64,000 nt of DNA, from contig NZ_JAUKFY010000015.1 in NCBI RefSeq assembly GCF_030489605.1, forward strand, positions 1 to 64,000. The letters run 5' to 3'. Positions 37,564-45,916 of this stretch are shown here, one piece after another. How positions within the stretch are numbered: the stretch's first letter is position 1; each line of letters starts with the position of its first letter. Below the pieces are notes generated by a model that was not told the DNA's origin, ran no database searches, and saw nothing but the letters and a program-made list of their open reading frames with translations. This stretch comes from Brevibacillus laterosporus. Lineage in GTDB: Bacteria; Bacillota; Bacilli; Brevibacillales; Brevibacillaceae. A program made the position numbers and the translations under genes.

Positions 37564-37785
37564 TTGAAGAAATTTCAACTCAAAGAATCTAAAAATCTAT
37601 TTTTTATCTTAATAATCAAATTATATTTATATTAATTATGTACAATAGTATTGGGGTAACTAGCATCTTTTGACAAAAATCCATGGTTGATATTCTGCAA
37701 TACATACGGAAATACTTGAAATAAATTCAAACCATTTATGTCGATAACTTGAATTTTCTTCATATTTCTTTTGAAGATACTTCAA
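37564..37785. promoter_or_regulatory. Four-copy TTGAA-N5-TTCAA operator array
   Basis: Perfect 5-5-5 palindromes at 37564-37578, 37716-37730 and 37771-37785, plus one with a single mismatch at 37749-37763 (TTGAATTTTCTTCAT). The last copy ends six bases before a TATAAT (37792-37797) and covers the -35 region of the XRE gene. The array is likely the binding site set of the XRE protein. A short minus-strand coding-like piece (LEKLAARLKLHRRAEADEEL, about 37500-37560) abuts the first copy but has no start. Confidence 0.7.
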
Positions 37786-37821
37786 CTATCGTATAATTGT
37801 TAGAAAAAATGGGGTGAGAAT

Positions 37822-38214
37822 ATGTCGACATTTGGTCAACGACTACAAAAATCTAGAAAAAAAGCAAAATTAACGCAGGAACAAGTGGCCAATAAGCTCG
37901 GACTTGACTACTCCACTATCTCCAAATATGAGAACGATCACTCGCAACCCGATAATGATACTCTTATTGCGCTAGCAGATTTGTATTTGGTTACTGTAGA
38001 TTATCTACTCGGCCGATCAGTCGAACAATCTGATCACGATCTCTCTTTAGTGGATGTATACCTGCCTAAGGAAAAATTAGAAAAATTAACTCCAAAACAA
38101 ATGGAAAAGATTAATGATTTTTTGTCTTTACCCGAAGACATTCAGATGAATATCGGTACAATGATTGAAGCCGCTGTCGAAATCGTAAAAAACAAAAATC
38201 GTCCTGATCAGTAA
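37822..38214 (+). CDS. XRE-family repressor
   Basis: A 130-residue protein with a canonical N-terminal helix-turn-helix: LTQEQVANKLGLDYSTISKY, then LADLYLVTVDYLLGRS (residues about 7-65), and a C-terminal helical part. GGGGTGA lies before the ATG. It is preceded by the operator array and TATAAT, which suggests autoregulation and possibly control of the adjacent agr-like operon. Its stop overlaps the stop of the convergent 55-residue gene by seven bases. Confidence 0.85.
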   Translation: MSTFGQRLQKSRKKAKLTQEQVANKLGLDYSTISKYENDHSQPDNDTLIALADLYLVTVDYLLGRSVEQSDHDLSLVDVYLPKEKLEKLTPKQMEKINDFLSLPEDIQMNIGTMIEAAVEIVKNKNRPDQ

Positions 38215-38375
38215 TCGAACTGATTATGGCGTTTTTTCGCATCTTCAATGATTTTCTCTATAAAGCAAATAATGGAATTTATACTATAGTCTTTATTTTC
38301 GATTAAGTAGAGTTCGGCTAATTCAACGGCTTTCATTTTGGTATAATCTGTGAGTTTTACCGCTTTTATCTCCAT
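38208..38375 (-). CDS. 55-residue small protein convergent with the XRE gene
   Basis: ATG 38375 behind AGGTG, ending at TGA 38208-38210. It is mainly helical with alternating charge: MEIKAVKLTDYTKMKAVELA, later FIEKIIEDAKKRHNQFDY. No membrane segment or signal. The reading frame is clean and codon use looks normal. I do not recognise it. Position between the XRE gene and the agr-like operon suggests a role in that circuit. Confidence 0.65.
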   Translation of the reverse strand: MEIKAVKLTDYTKMKAVELAELYLIENKDYSINSIICFIEKIIEDAKKRHNQFDY

Positions 38376-38524
38376 TTTTTTCACCTACTTTAAAATTCTT
38401 TGCATATAAAAATTTATCATTAAATTATAGAATTTTTTGTCGAAAAATGAAGATAAAGCCTGTCTGTTTTACCCCCTTCAATTTTTCTTTACATTTAAAA
38501 TAACCTGATGTATAATTTTATGTC
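38376..38524. other. AT-rich spacer
   Basis: Between the 55-residue gene and the end of the agr-like operon. It must hold the promoter of the 55-residue gene; none is clear. Confidence 0.35.
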
Positions 38525-38561
38525 AAAAAAAGAGTCACCCAGTTAATCTGGATGACTCTTT
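38525..38561 (-). terminator. Terminator of the agr-like operon
   Basis: AAAGAGTCA / TGACTCTTT (38529-38537, 38553-38561) with an inner CCAG / CTGG pair, followed by TTTTTTT on the minus strand. The LytTR gene's last codons lie within the hairpin. Confidence 0.88.
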
Positions 38562-38917
38562 CTTTTTAGATGTTTAACTAATTCATACTTAGACCTAGAA
38601 ACTGTTGTATAAGAACCGTCACCGAAGTAAGCCCTGATGAACAACGCATTCTCCACTACATATGTAATATTTTCGAGATTGACAACATTTACAGCATCTA
38701 AAGAAACAAATCCATACTTCCCCCAAGATGCCCGAATTCCTTCTAATGTAGTCACTGCAAGAAATATACCTTTATTTGTATGAAAGCGTAAAATGCTGTC
38801 TGAATTCTTTTTGGGTCTAAAGAGATCTACATAATTAACCTCTTCTACTCCAAATTCTACAAAATCTGACTCATCGTACTTTCTTTCGATTCTAATTCCC
38901 GTTAGCCTAGGTTTCAT
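38543..38917 (-). CDS. Stand-alone LytTR DNA-binding regulator
   Basis: A 124-residue protein consisting almost entirely of a LytTR domain (residues about 20-118): ILRFHTNKGIFLAVTTLEGI, FVSLDAVNVVNLENITYV, and VSRSKYELVKHL. AgrA-type regulators carry a receiver domain ahead of this; here it is missing, so phosphorylation control is absent. Its ATG overlaps the agrD stop in an ATGA. It resembles the regulators of streptococcal LytTR regulatory systems (HdrR, BrsR), which are held by a membrane partner. Confidence 0.85.
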   Translation of the reverse strand: MKPRLTGIRIERKYDESDFVEFGVEEVNYVDLFRPKKNSDSILRFHTNKGIFLAVTTLEGIRASWGKYGFVSLDAVNVVNLENITYVVENALFIRAYFGDGSYTTVSRSKYELVKHLKRKSHPD

Positions 38918-39048
38918 TTTGCTTCACTTTGCTTTTTTAGTTCTTCTGGCACGGCAGGACTACCGATACCAGCTTTGAAAGAAACAGCAAAAGCTCTAGC
39001 TACAGCGGTAAGCATAATCGATGTAGTTTCTGCGATATGTTTTTTCAT
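38914..39048 (-). CDS. agrD: AgrD-like cyclic lactone autoinducer precursor
   Basis: A 44-residue peptide starting at ATG 39048 behind GGGAGGTGA. It has an amphipathic leader (MKKHIAETTSIMLTAVARAF), a short core after Ser23 (SFKAGIG) and the conserved charged tail VPEELKKQSEAK that AgrB recognises. There is no cysteine, so the macrocycle would have to be a lactone from Ser23. It overlaps agrB upstream and the LytTR gene downstream in ATGA junctions, so all are translationally coupled. Confidence 0.82.
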   Translation of the reverse strand: MKKHIAETTSIMLTAVARAFAVSFKAGIGSPAVPEELKKQSEAK

Positions 39049-39569
39049 TTTATACTCACCTCCCTTCTTGGGATCAATAGTAATGATTGAACAAAGAGTG
39101 CTAGTGCTACTATGGGAGAAACGATAACAAAATTTATACTTACAATCAAAGCAGAACATAATTTTAAAATCAGAACTTTTCGAGGTACTGTTAGGTTTTC
39201 ATATGTACTATTAGGTGCATGAATGAGCACTAGAATAACACTAATAGCTGTTAGTAGATATACGATAATATTGTTTACAGGAATATATGGAATCACTGCA
39301 ATAATAACTGTCGTAACAATCACACAGTGGTCTAAGGATTTCATATGATATCCACCTGAAAAAAAACGTAATATCACAAAAGACATCAACGCGAAAAAGG
39401 TTTCCTGTAACCTATCTGTTAAAAGACCTATTAGGAATAAAAAGAAACAAATAAAAAAGAAATTAAGCAAAATAGAAAGAGCGTAAGATAATACAGCTAT
39501 GCTATTGGTACGCTCTGGACTTGCACTTTTTATTTTGATAGAAATCGCTTCCGATAGTTTCTCAATCAA
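39045..39569 (-). CDS. agrB: AgrB-like peptide-processing membrane endopeptidase
   Basis: A 174-residue polytopic membrane protein. The catalytic pair is His75 and Cys82 in FFSGGYHMKSLDHC, the same spacing as staphylococcal AgrB, which cuts and cyclises AgrD. Four to six hydrophobic segments span the rest. Its end overlaps agrD by four bases and its start overlaps the upstream membrane protein by eight. Confidence 0.9.
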   Translation of the reverse strand: MIEKLSEAISIKIKSASPERTNSIAVLSYALSILLNFFFICFFLFLIGLLTDRLQETFFALMSFVILRFFSGGYHMKSLDHCVIVTTVIIAVIPYIPVNNIIVYLLTAISVILVLIHAPNSTYENLTVPRKVLILKLCSALIVSINFVIVSPIVALALFVQSLLLIPRREVSIK

Positions 39570-40233
39570 TAATCTTGTCCCTCCTAATTAACCACCGAAG
39601 TAACAATAAAAGAGGGGCTAGAATAGGCAATATCAACACCCATACATCACCTTTAAAAATAAAAATCCAGTATGTAGTAGTAGAAATAGTTATAATCCCT
39701 AACACCAATCCACAAATGATTCTTATCTTTAATGAATCCAATTTTCCTTTTTGGTATAAATCGTGAGGTGGTTGCATTATAAAGGAAAACCCAAAATTAA
39801 ACATACCAATTAGCCAACCTATCACCAAAACGGTTACATCAGTAATTAGCTGAATTAGAAAGGTCCCCCACTCTACAAGACTCTTACCATCACTTAGTGT
39901 TACTAGACCAAAAGACATAAGAACAGGATATATAACAAATTGTATTCCTAGATAACTTAGATACCCAATAGCAGCAATTAAAGCTGATTCATAAATTCTT
40001 ATCTTAAACAAAAGTCTAAAAAACACCACAATTAAAACAAATTGTGCTCCAACATCACTTCCGTTCACCTCTAAGACAATCCTATTGACAAAGGACGTTA
40101 TGGAGAGTGCTGTAGCCATTATGGTGAAGTCCCTCAAATACATTGTTACTGGCAACCTAAATGCTTTGAAGGTTAAAAATAAAATGGTAAAAGAATCAAT
40201 AAATCCAAACAATACGTATAAAAAACTTTTCAT
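39562..40233 (-). CDS. AgrC-like membrane sensor domain without a kinase
   Basis: A 223-residue protein made almost only of about seven transmembrane segments (approximate residues 4-24, 29-48, 62-80, 84-112, 125-147, 172-193, 197-214), ending a few residues later in WLIRRDKIID. The size and arrangement fit the AgrC input domain, but no histidine kinase (no DHp or ATPase motif) follows. It may be the peptide receptor and the membrane anchor or inhibitor of the LytTR protein. TAGGGGATA precedes the ATG. Family call is by context and topology. Confidence 0.7.
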   Translation of the reverse strand: MKSFLYVLFGFIDSFTILFLTFKAFRLPVTMYLRDFTIMATALSITSFVNRIVLEVNGSDVGAQFVLIVVFFRLLFKIRIYESALIAAIGYLSYLGIQFVIYPVLMSFGLVTLSDGKSLVEWGTFLIQLITDVTVLVIGWLIGMFNFGFSFIMQPPHDLYQKGKLDSLKIRIICGLVLGIITISTTTYWIFIFKGDVWVLILPILAPLLLLLRWLIRRDKIID

Positions 40234-40282
40234 AATATATCCCCTATTTAGCCAAGATCAAAACGATGTAGGTGCTCCGTAT

Positions 40283-40435
40283 TCACGACCATACAATAAA
40301 CTGTCTCATAAAGAATGTAGCTCGCTCATAACTTCTTGGTGAAAAATGATCTCCTCGCTTAATCAGCTCAAGGGAGGCTTTGTATTTTTGACAAAAAAAA
40401 ATCAAGGCTAAAAAGAACAATAAAAAAATGAACAT
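40283..40435 (-). CDS. 50-residue single-span membrane peptide heading the agr-like operon
   Basis: Frame from ATG 40435: a hydrophobic N-terminal span (MFIFLLFFLALIFFC) and a basic cytoplasmic tail (SPRSYERATFFMRQ). It stops 49 bp before the AgrC-like gene. No ribosome site is near the ATG; a TTG three codons earlier has GAGGT ten bases ahead. A very strong GGGAGGGAGGTG lies 46-55 bases upstream but leads to an ATA in another frame. Real but start uncertain. Confidence 0.5.
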   Translation of the reverse strand: MFIFLLFFLALIFFCQKYKASLELIKRGDHFSPRSYERATFFMRQFIVWS

Positions 40436-40532
40436 CAAAGACAACGTCTGAAGTACCTCTGCAAACCTTTATGTACTCACCTCCCTCCCTTGTGGGATAA
40501 AAGAGAGCTACTTAAGAAACCTTTACTTCGAT

Positions 40533-40541
40533 ATTATAGCA
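40533..40541 (-). promoter_or_regulatory. Extended -10 promoter of the agr-like operon
   Basis: TGCTATAAT on the minus strand, an extended -10 with a perfect TATAAT and no good -35. Transcription would start near 40526 and give a 90-base leader before the first small gene. Confidence 0.6.
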
Positions 40542-40827
40542 CGGATTATTTTGGTATTCTATACTTTCATAAAATCTCAACACCCCTGTAAATCCTTACT
40601 ATATAAAGGTTTTTATTGAAATAAAATGTAATAAATAACACCCAAAAAGACAGTGGGTTTTCTTTTCTAATCTAATAAAATACCTTGTTATATTTCAATA
40701 CTACTTTTGTCCAAACCACCAACAAGCAATGCCCACATGACATATTTCGAAACGAATGATCCACCATAAATGTTAGGTGATAGGACATACTAATATGACA
40801 GTTATCTTAATGCAAAGGTAGGTACTT
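40542..40827. other. Divergent intergenic region
   Basis: Between the agr-like operon and the DAO oxidoreductase. AT-rich. No clear LytTR direct-repeat box (ACnGTT spaced about 21 bp) could be made out, nor a strong promoter for the plus-strand gene. Confidence 0.35.
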
Positions 40828-42036
40828 ATGAATGTAAAAACTGGCTCATTATTTTGGGTGAATACACTGCCATCTCCTTCTAGTTATCCAAAGCTTGCGA
40901 AGGACATTCAATGTGATGTTCTCATTATTGGCGGTGGAGAAGCTGGTTCCCTCTGTAGTTTTTATTTAATAAATAGTGGCGTAGATACCGTATTGGTAGA
41001 CAAACGACAGGTAGCCCATGGTAGTTCCTCTGCTAACACAGGTCTTTTGCAATTTGCCAATGATAAATCACTGACATCCATGATTAATACCTTTGGCGAA
41101 GATAGCGGAGCACGCTTCTATTGGATGTGCAAACAAGCTGTGGAGGAATTACAGCATATCACCTCACAGCTAGAACTTTCACCCGATTACATACAAAGAC
41201 CAAGCCTTTACTTCGCTTCGCAACCAGAGGATGTACAGAGCCTGCAAACTGAATATAACTGGTTGTCTAAATACGGGTTCCCTGTAACCCTCCTTAACCC
41301 CGATGAAATAAAAGAGCGTTACTCTTTTAGTAAACCTGCTGCCCTGTATTCTGAAGGCGATGCGGAATTTAATCCGTTTAAGCTCGTTCACTCGCTTCTT
41401 CAGCATGCTCATAAAAAAGGAATGCCCATTTATGCTGAAACCGAAATCATACATCATACCTTAGAAGGGGATACCCTTGTTTTTTATACGTCAGAAGGCA
41501 ACCGCATCCGCTGCAAAAAAGCTATCTTTGCTACTGGATATGAAACCCAGCAAATCAAACGGAATCAAACTGTAAAGCTCTCCAGTTCTTTTGCATTAGT
41601 TACTAAACCTCTCCCATCATTTACGGGGTGGTATGAGCGTTCACTTATTTGGGAAACAGCCCGTCCCTATCTTTATCTTCGTACTACTGTGGATAATCGA
41701 ATTGTAGCAGGGGGCTTAGATATTGATTGCTTTGACGAGCAAGAACGCGATTCTCATTTACAGCATAAAGCCAAGCTATTGCTTCAGCAGGTTCAAAGCT
41801 TGTTTCCCAGCATACCTGATATGCGCATCGAATACTCCTGGGCTGCAACTTTTGGTGAAACAAATGATGGTCTGCCCTTAATCGGTACACAGCCTGATTT
41901 TCCTCAATGCTATTTTTTGCTTGGTTATGGCGGAAACGGAACAGTCTCCACCATGGTTGGAGCTCAAATTATTCATGACCTTATTATTAAAGGATTTCAT
42001 ACTGACGCCCATTTAGTAGATTTTGCCCGCACGTAA
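40828..42036 (+). CDS. FAD-dependent oxidoreductase, DAO family
   Basis: A 402-residue flavoenzyme with the dinucleotide-binding motif VLIIGGGEAGS at residue about 32 and a C-terminal GYGGNGTV motif, of the glycine oxidase / D-amino acid oxidase type (PF01266). Substrate unknown; amine or amino acid oxidation is likely. The ATG follows AAAGGTAGG. It lies just ahead of the germination operon but need not share its transcript. Confidence 0.85.
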   Translation: MNVKTGSLFWVNTLPSPSSYPKLAKDIQCDVLIIGGGEAGSLCSFYLINSGVDTVLVDKRQVAHGSSSANTGLLQFANDKSLTSMINTFGEDSGARFYWMCKQAVEELQHITSQLELSPDYIQRPSLYFASQPEDVQSLQTEYNWLSKYGFPVTLLNPDEIKERYSFSKPAALYSEGDAEFNPFKLVHSLLQHAHKKGMPIYAETEIIHHTLEGDTLVFYTSEGNRIRCKKAIFATGYETQQIKRNQTVKLSSSFALVTKPLPSFTGWYERSLIWETARPYLYLRTTVDNRIVAGGLDIDCFDEQERDSHLQHKAKLLLQQVQSLFPSIPDMRIEYSWAATFGETNDGLPLIGTQPDFPQCYFLLGYGGNGTVSTMVGAQIIHDLIIKGFHTDAHLVDFART

Positions 42037-42118
42037 TGGAATCCTTTTTGCAAAAGGAATATTTCTCAACAGGCTACACACAATGAGTGTAGGAAATTTG
42101 TCAGAGAGAGGGGCGCTT

Positions 42119-43627
42119 ATGTTTGAACAATATTTTGCTTCCTTAGGCAAAAAAGAACACATCTCCCTTTCTGTTTACCAAGCAGAAAAACAAATAAAGG
42201 CAAAGCTGAAAAGCGATGATTTAATGATCCGTTATGTTCCAAAAAACAGTGAGCTCCTGGCACTGTTTTATCTCCCGAGCATAACGGACACTGATCTTTT
42301 GCAGAAAAAAATTCTGCCTATCCTTCAGTCCCATCTCAATGAGACAATGGACGCAGAAACCCTTGTGGATCACCTACCCGTAACTGCTGTGAAACCTAAT
42401 TCAGACCTATCAATGATTGCTTCATCCCTTACCCAAGGCTGGACATACATTCATGTTCACGAACAAGCTTGTGGACTATTAATCCGCTTAGCTAAAACGG
42501 AATCTAGAAGTCTGTCACGCGCAGAGACGGAAGGCCAAATTTATGGATCGCAAGTAGGTTTTATTGAAGATAGCGATAAAAATTTATCTTTACTCCGCCA
42601 TATGCTACCGACCCCAGATTTACAAGTGGAGACACTCATGCTTGGAGAACGCTCTCCTTGTCAGGTGCATATCCTTAACCTCAAAGATTTATGCTCGCAG
42701 CAGAATGTGAATACTGTCCGTCAACGTATAGAGGATTTACAAGTTGACACGATCATTGACAGCGCTACCCTTGCCCAATTGATTGATGATAATTCTTATT
42801 CTGTCTTTCCTCCATTGCTGTTAACAGAACGTCCTGATCGGACTGTATCTTCTCTGTTAGAAGGAAAACTGGTTCTGTTAGTTAGCGGCAGTCCATTTGT
42901 TATCATCGGACCCTGTAATTTTTTTGATTTTTTCCGTTCCACAGAAGATCAATATCTGCGATGGAACATGGCTTCCTTTATACGTATTCTTCGGATTTTT
43001 TCCCTGCTGATTTCTACTCTTTTCACTCCTGCTTATGTTGCTGCCCTCACTTTTCATTACGCCGTTATTCCAGCAGCTCTCCTAGTATCCATCGCCCAGT
43101 CTCGTTCCAAGGTCCCCTTTCCACCAATATTTGAAGCTCTGATGCTGGAATTGATTTTGGAATTATTAAAAGAAGCTGGGGCAAGACTTCCAACAAAAGT
43201 CGGCCAAACGATGAGTATTGTAGGCGGGATTGTCATTGGACAAGCTGCTGTACAGGCGGGATTTACGAGTAACATTCTCATTATGATTGTTGCGCTAGGA
43301 GCTATTGCCTCTTTTACTACTCCAAGTTATATGATGGGAAATGCACTTCGTCTTATTCGTTTTCCCATCATCATTTTAGCTGGTCTTTGGGGAGGAATAG
43401 GTATTATGGCTGGTATCTGTTTTCTGTTATTGCATCTCTTAAAACAACGTAGTCTTGGAGCTCCCTATCTGTATCCCGTTTTTCCTCCCCGTATTATAGG
43501 TATGAGAAACTCTCTAGTACGTCTTCCCTTCTCCTGGTTCGCTAAAAGAGCTCATTTCAATCGGGGGAATGATTCTTACAAATTTAATCCACCTGCAGAC
43601 AAAAATAAGAACAAATTTGATAAGTAA
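42119..43627 (+). CDS. Spore germinant receptor subunit A (GerAA family)
   Basis: A 502-residue inner-membrane protein of the spore. A long N-terminal hydrophilic domain (to about residue 270) is followed by several membrane segments (FSLLISTLFTPAYVAALTF, GIVIGQAAVQAG) and a basic tail, as in GerAA/GerBA/GerKA. I place the start at ATG 42119 (MFEQYFASLGKK) behind GAGGGGC. First of three linked ger genes. The germinant cannot be read from sequence. Confidence 0.92.
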   Translation: MFEQYFASLGKKEHISLSVYQAEKQIKAKLKSDDLMIRYVPKNSELLALFYLPSITDTDLLQKKILPILQSHLNETMDAETLVDHLPVTAVKPNSDLSMIASSLTQGWTYIHVHEQACGLLIRLAKTESRSLSRAETEGQIYGSQVGFIEDSDKNLSLLRHMLPTPDLQVETLMLGERSPCQVHILNLKDLCSQQNVNTVRQRIEDLQVDTIIDSATLAQLIDDNSYSVFPPLLLTERPDRTVSSLLEGKLVLLVSGSPFVIIGPCNFFDFFRSTEDQYLRWNMASFIRILRIFSLLISTLFTPAYVAALTFHYAVIPAALLVSIAQSRSKVPFPPIFEALMLELILELLKEAGARLPTKVGQTMSIVGGIVIGQAAVQAGFTSNILIMIVALGAIASFTTPSYMMGNALRLIRFPIIILAGLWGGIGIMAGICFLLLHLLKQRSLGAPYLYPVFPPRIIGMRNSLVRLPFSWFAKRAHFNRGNDSYKFNPPADKNKNKFDK

Positions 43628-43650
43628 GGATGATGGAAGGAAGGTTCACT

Positions 43651-44775
43651 ATGCCTCCAGAAAAACCTCGACCCTATCTCATGTTTAACACTGTTTTATT
43701 AATCTACGCCCTGCATAGCGTACAGATTGGGATAGGTATCCTAGGCTTTCAGCGCTATGTCTATCAGCATGCAGGTCATGATTCATGGATATCCGTCATA
43801 CTAGCTGGATGCCTGCTATCGTTCGTTTTATGGATCATGGTAAAAACACTTCGCATATTTGATTACTATGATCTGTTTCTGATTCATTACACGGTATTTG
43901 GCAGATGGATAGGTAGGCTTCTAAATGCTATCTATGTTGGCTACCTGCTCTTTGCCCCCTTCATCATTATCATGAATTACATCGACATGGTCCAAACCTG
44001 GATCTTTCTTGATATGCCCAATTGGGTCTTAAGTTTGCTCATCTTATTATTGGTCGCCTATGGTGTGACAGGTGGTATCCGTACGGTCGTCGGTTTTGCT
44101 TATTTGGCCGTCATTCTAACCCTCTGGCTCATTCCGCTAGTCTTTTTTGCCTCCCCTTATTTATTTTGGAATCATTTACTTCCAATCGGGGAGCATAGCC
44201 TAAACGAAATATTGCTTGGAACCAAGTCGATGTCATTTAGTTTGTTAGGCTTTGAATTACTATACTTTATGTATCCCTTTATCAAAGGGAAGAAAAAAGT
44301 AAACCGTTATGTCCAGTGGGCTTCTCTTTCCATCACCTGTATGTATCTATTAGTGATGGTAGTGACACTCGCTTTTTTTTCAGGCCCTCAGCTAATGCGA
44401 AATAACTGGGCGACCTTCGCGATGTATAAAATCGTTCAGCTTCCCTTTTTAGAACGCTTCGAGTACATTGCTGTTTGTTTGTGGCTATTGATTGTCCTTC
44501 CAAACATTATGCTGTATTTTTGGGCAGCGATTCGGGGGATGAAATGTATATTTGCCTTCACAGAAAATCAGTCACTATCGATTTGTCTAGTGCTTATCTT
44601 TAGCCTTTGCTTGCTTTTTAGGACACGAATTCAGATTGAATCGATCAGTAATATCATGGCTACCATTGGAATAATTGTTGCTTTCGCATATCCTCTATTC
44701 CTGTTTACCTGTGTCTTCATTCGAGAAAAATGGTTAAAAAAAGGCGGGAATCAACATGAAGCGAACAATTCGTAA
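43651..44775 (+). CDS. Spore germinant receptor subunit B (GerAB family permease)
   Basis: A 374-residue protein of about ten membrane spans belonging to the GerAB/APC-like germination permeases, thought to bind the germinant. Starts at ATG 43651 behind GGAAGGAAGG, seven codons after an in-frame ATG with no usable site. It overlaps the start of the C subunit by 20 bases. Confidence 0.9.
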   Translation: MPPEKPRPYLMFNTVLLIYALHSVQIGIGILGFQRYVYQHAGHDSWISVILAGCLLSFVLWIMVKTLRIFDYYDLFLIHYTVFGRWIGRLLNAIYVGYLLFAPFIIIMNYIDMVQTWIFLDMPNWVLSLLILLLVAYGVTGGIRTVVGFAYLAVILTLWLIPLVFFASPYLFWNHLLPIGEHSLNEILLGTKSMSFSLLGFELLYFMYPFIKGKKKVNRYVQWASLSITCMYLLVMVVTLAFFSGPQLMRNNWATFAMYKIVQLPFLERFEYIAVCLWLLIVLPNIMLYFWAAIRGMKCIFAFTENQSLSICLVLIFSLCLLFRTRIQIESISNIMATIGIIVAFAYPLFLFTCVFIREKWLKKGGNQHEANNS

Positions 44776-45901
44776 AACCCTTTTTGTCTGTTTCGTGGCC
44801 ATGCTGGCGGTAGTAGCCGGTTGCGTAACAGGACGGCCGCTTGAAAAAATGGGCTTAATTGTGGCAATGGGAGTAGATTTGTTACCTAATGAGCGAATCA
44901 TGGGGACCGCTGCACTATATGGCATAGATCCCAATGCAAAAGATAAAGTAGCGGTGCTTACCAATACTGCCAACACCTTAAAAGGTATTCGAACCAAACA
45001 AAATCAGGAATTTTCTAATCGGCTGGTATCCGGTCAGCTACGTGTTGTCTTGTTTGGCTCACCACTAGCTCAGCACGGGATTATCAACCTTATAGATACA
45101 CTAGCCCGTGATGCTGAGATTGGTACTGGCGTGTATTTAGCCGTGAGTCAGGATAATAGCAGTGACCTATTAAAAAATCGCTTCCCAGAAATCAGTAACA
45201 TCGGGACATTTTTATATGAACAAATCCAACAAAATTCACGGCATGAGGAATTAATTTCAACCACACTCCACCAATTTTTACATGATTTCTATTCGGTAGG
45301 AAAAGACCCTGTAATGCCCCTCTTTCATTACAAAAATAACGAGGTACACATGTCTGATATCGCATTATTTTGCGATGATAAGATGGTAGGTCACTTTAAT
45401 GCACAGGAAAGTTTTTATTTAAAATTGATTCGAGATAAGTACAAAGCGGGAACAAATGAAATTGCTTTGAAACGAGAGGAATTGGAGGAGCTTATCCCCA
45501 AAAAGTCTAGGTATTCTCAAAAGGATACCGTATATGTAGTAATCAGTAATTTGGAAAGTAAAGCGAAGATAAAAGTAATGCGTCAAAATCCCCCTGCTTT
45601 CCAAATAACCTTACATGCCGTGTCTCAAATACATGAAATTTCCGAGGAAATTAGCCTAAGAACAAAGGATGTGATTAAAGCGCTTGAACGATCTCTCAAT
45701 CAGGAAATGAAAAAGAATATTAAAAAGCTAATTGCTCGAACCCAAAAGCTAAACACAGATCCTATTGGTTTTGGCGAGCAATATCGTAGTGCTGTCCGTA
45801 ACAGTAACTTAACTCGGGATAAATGGAGAGAGCTATATCCCAAAGCCGAATTTTCAATTATCGTCCATAATACCCTGTCACGCACTGGTATTATTGATTA
45901 G
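44756..45901 (+). CDS. Spore germinant receptor subunit C (GerAC lipoprotein)
   Basis: A 381-residue lipoprotein: signal peptide ending VVAGC with the lipidated Cys at residue 23, then the GerAC fold (GLIVAMGVDLLP early, and an acidic/basic C-terminal helix). It completes the A-B-C receptor. A terminator follows 16 bases after the stop. Expression under a forespore sigma-G promoter is expected, not seen. Confidence 0.92.
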   Translation: MKRTIRKTLFVCFVAMLAVVAGCVTGRPLEKMGLIVAMGVDLLPNERIMGTAALYGIDPNAKDKVAVLTNTANTLKGIRTKQNQEFSNRLVSGQLRVVLFGSPLAQHGIINLIDTLARDAEIGTGVYLAVSQDNSSDLLKNRFPEISNIGTFLYEQIQQNSRHEELISTTLHQFLHDFYSVGKDPVMPLFHYKNNEVHMSDIALFCDDKMVGHFNAQESFYLKLIRDKYKAGTNEIALKREELEELIPKKSRYSQKDTVYVVISNLESKAKIKVMRQNPPAFQITLHAVSQIHEISEEISLRTKDVIKALERSLNQEMKKNIKKLIARTQKLNTDPIGFGEQYRSAVRNSNLTRDKWRELYPKAEFSIIVHNTLSRTGIID

Positions 45902-45916
45902 TAACGGGAACAAAAG

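Noticed and set aside
40234-40532. LytTR-binding direct repeats (ACAGTT-like) upstream of the agr-like operon
   Set aside because: One ACAGTTTAT and one ATCGTTTTG are present but not at the 21-22 bp spacing expected, so no box is called.
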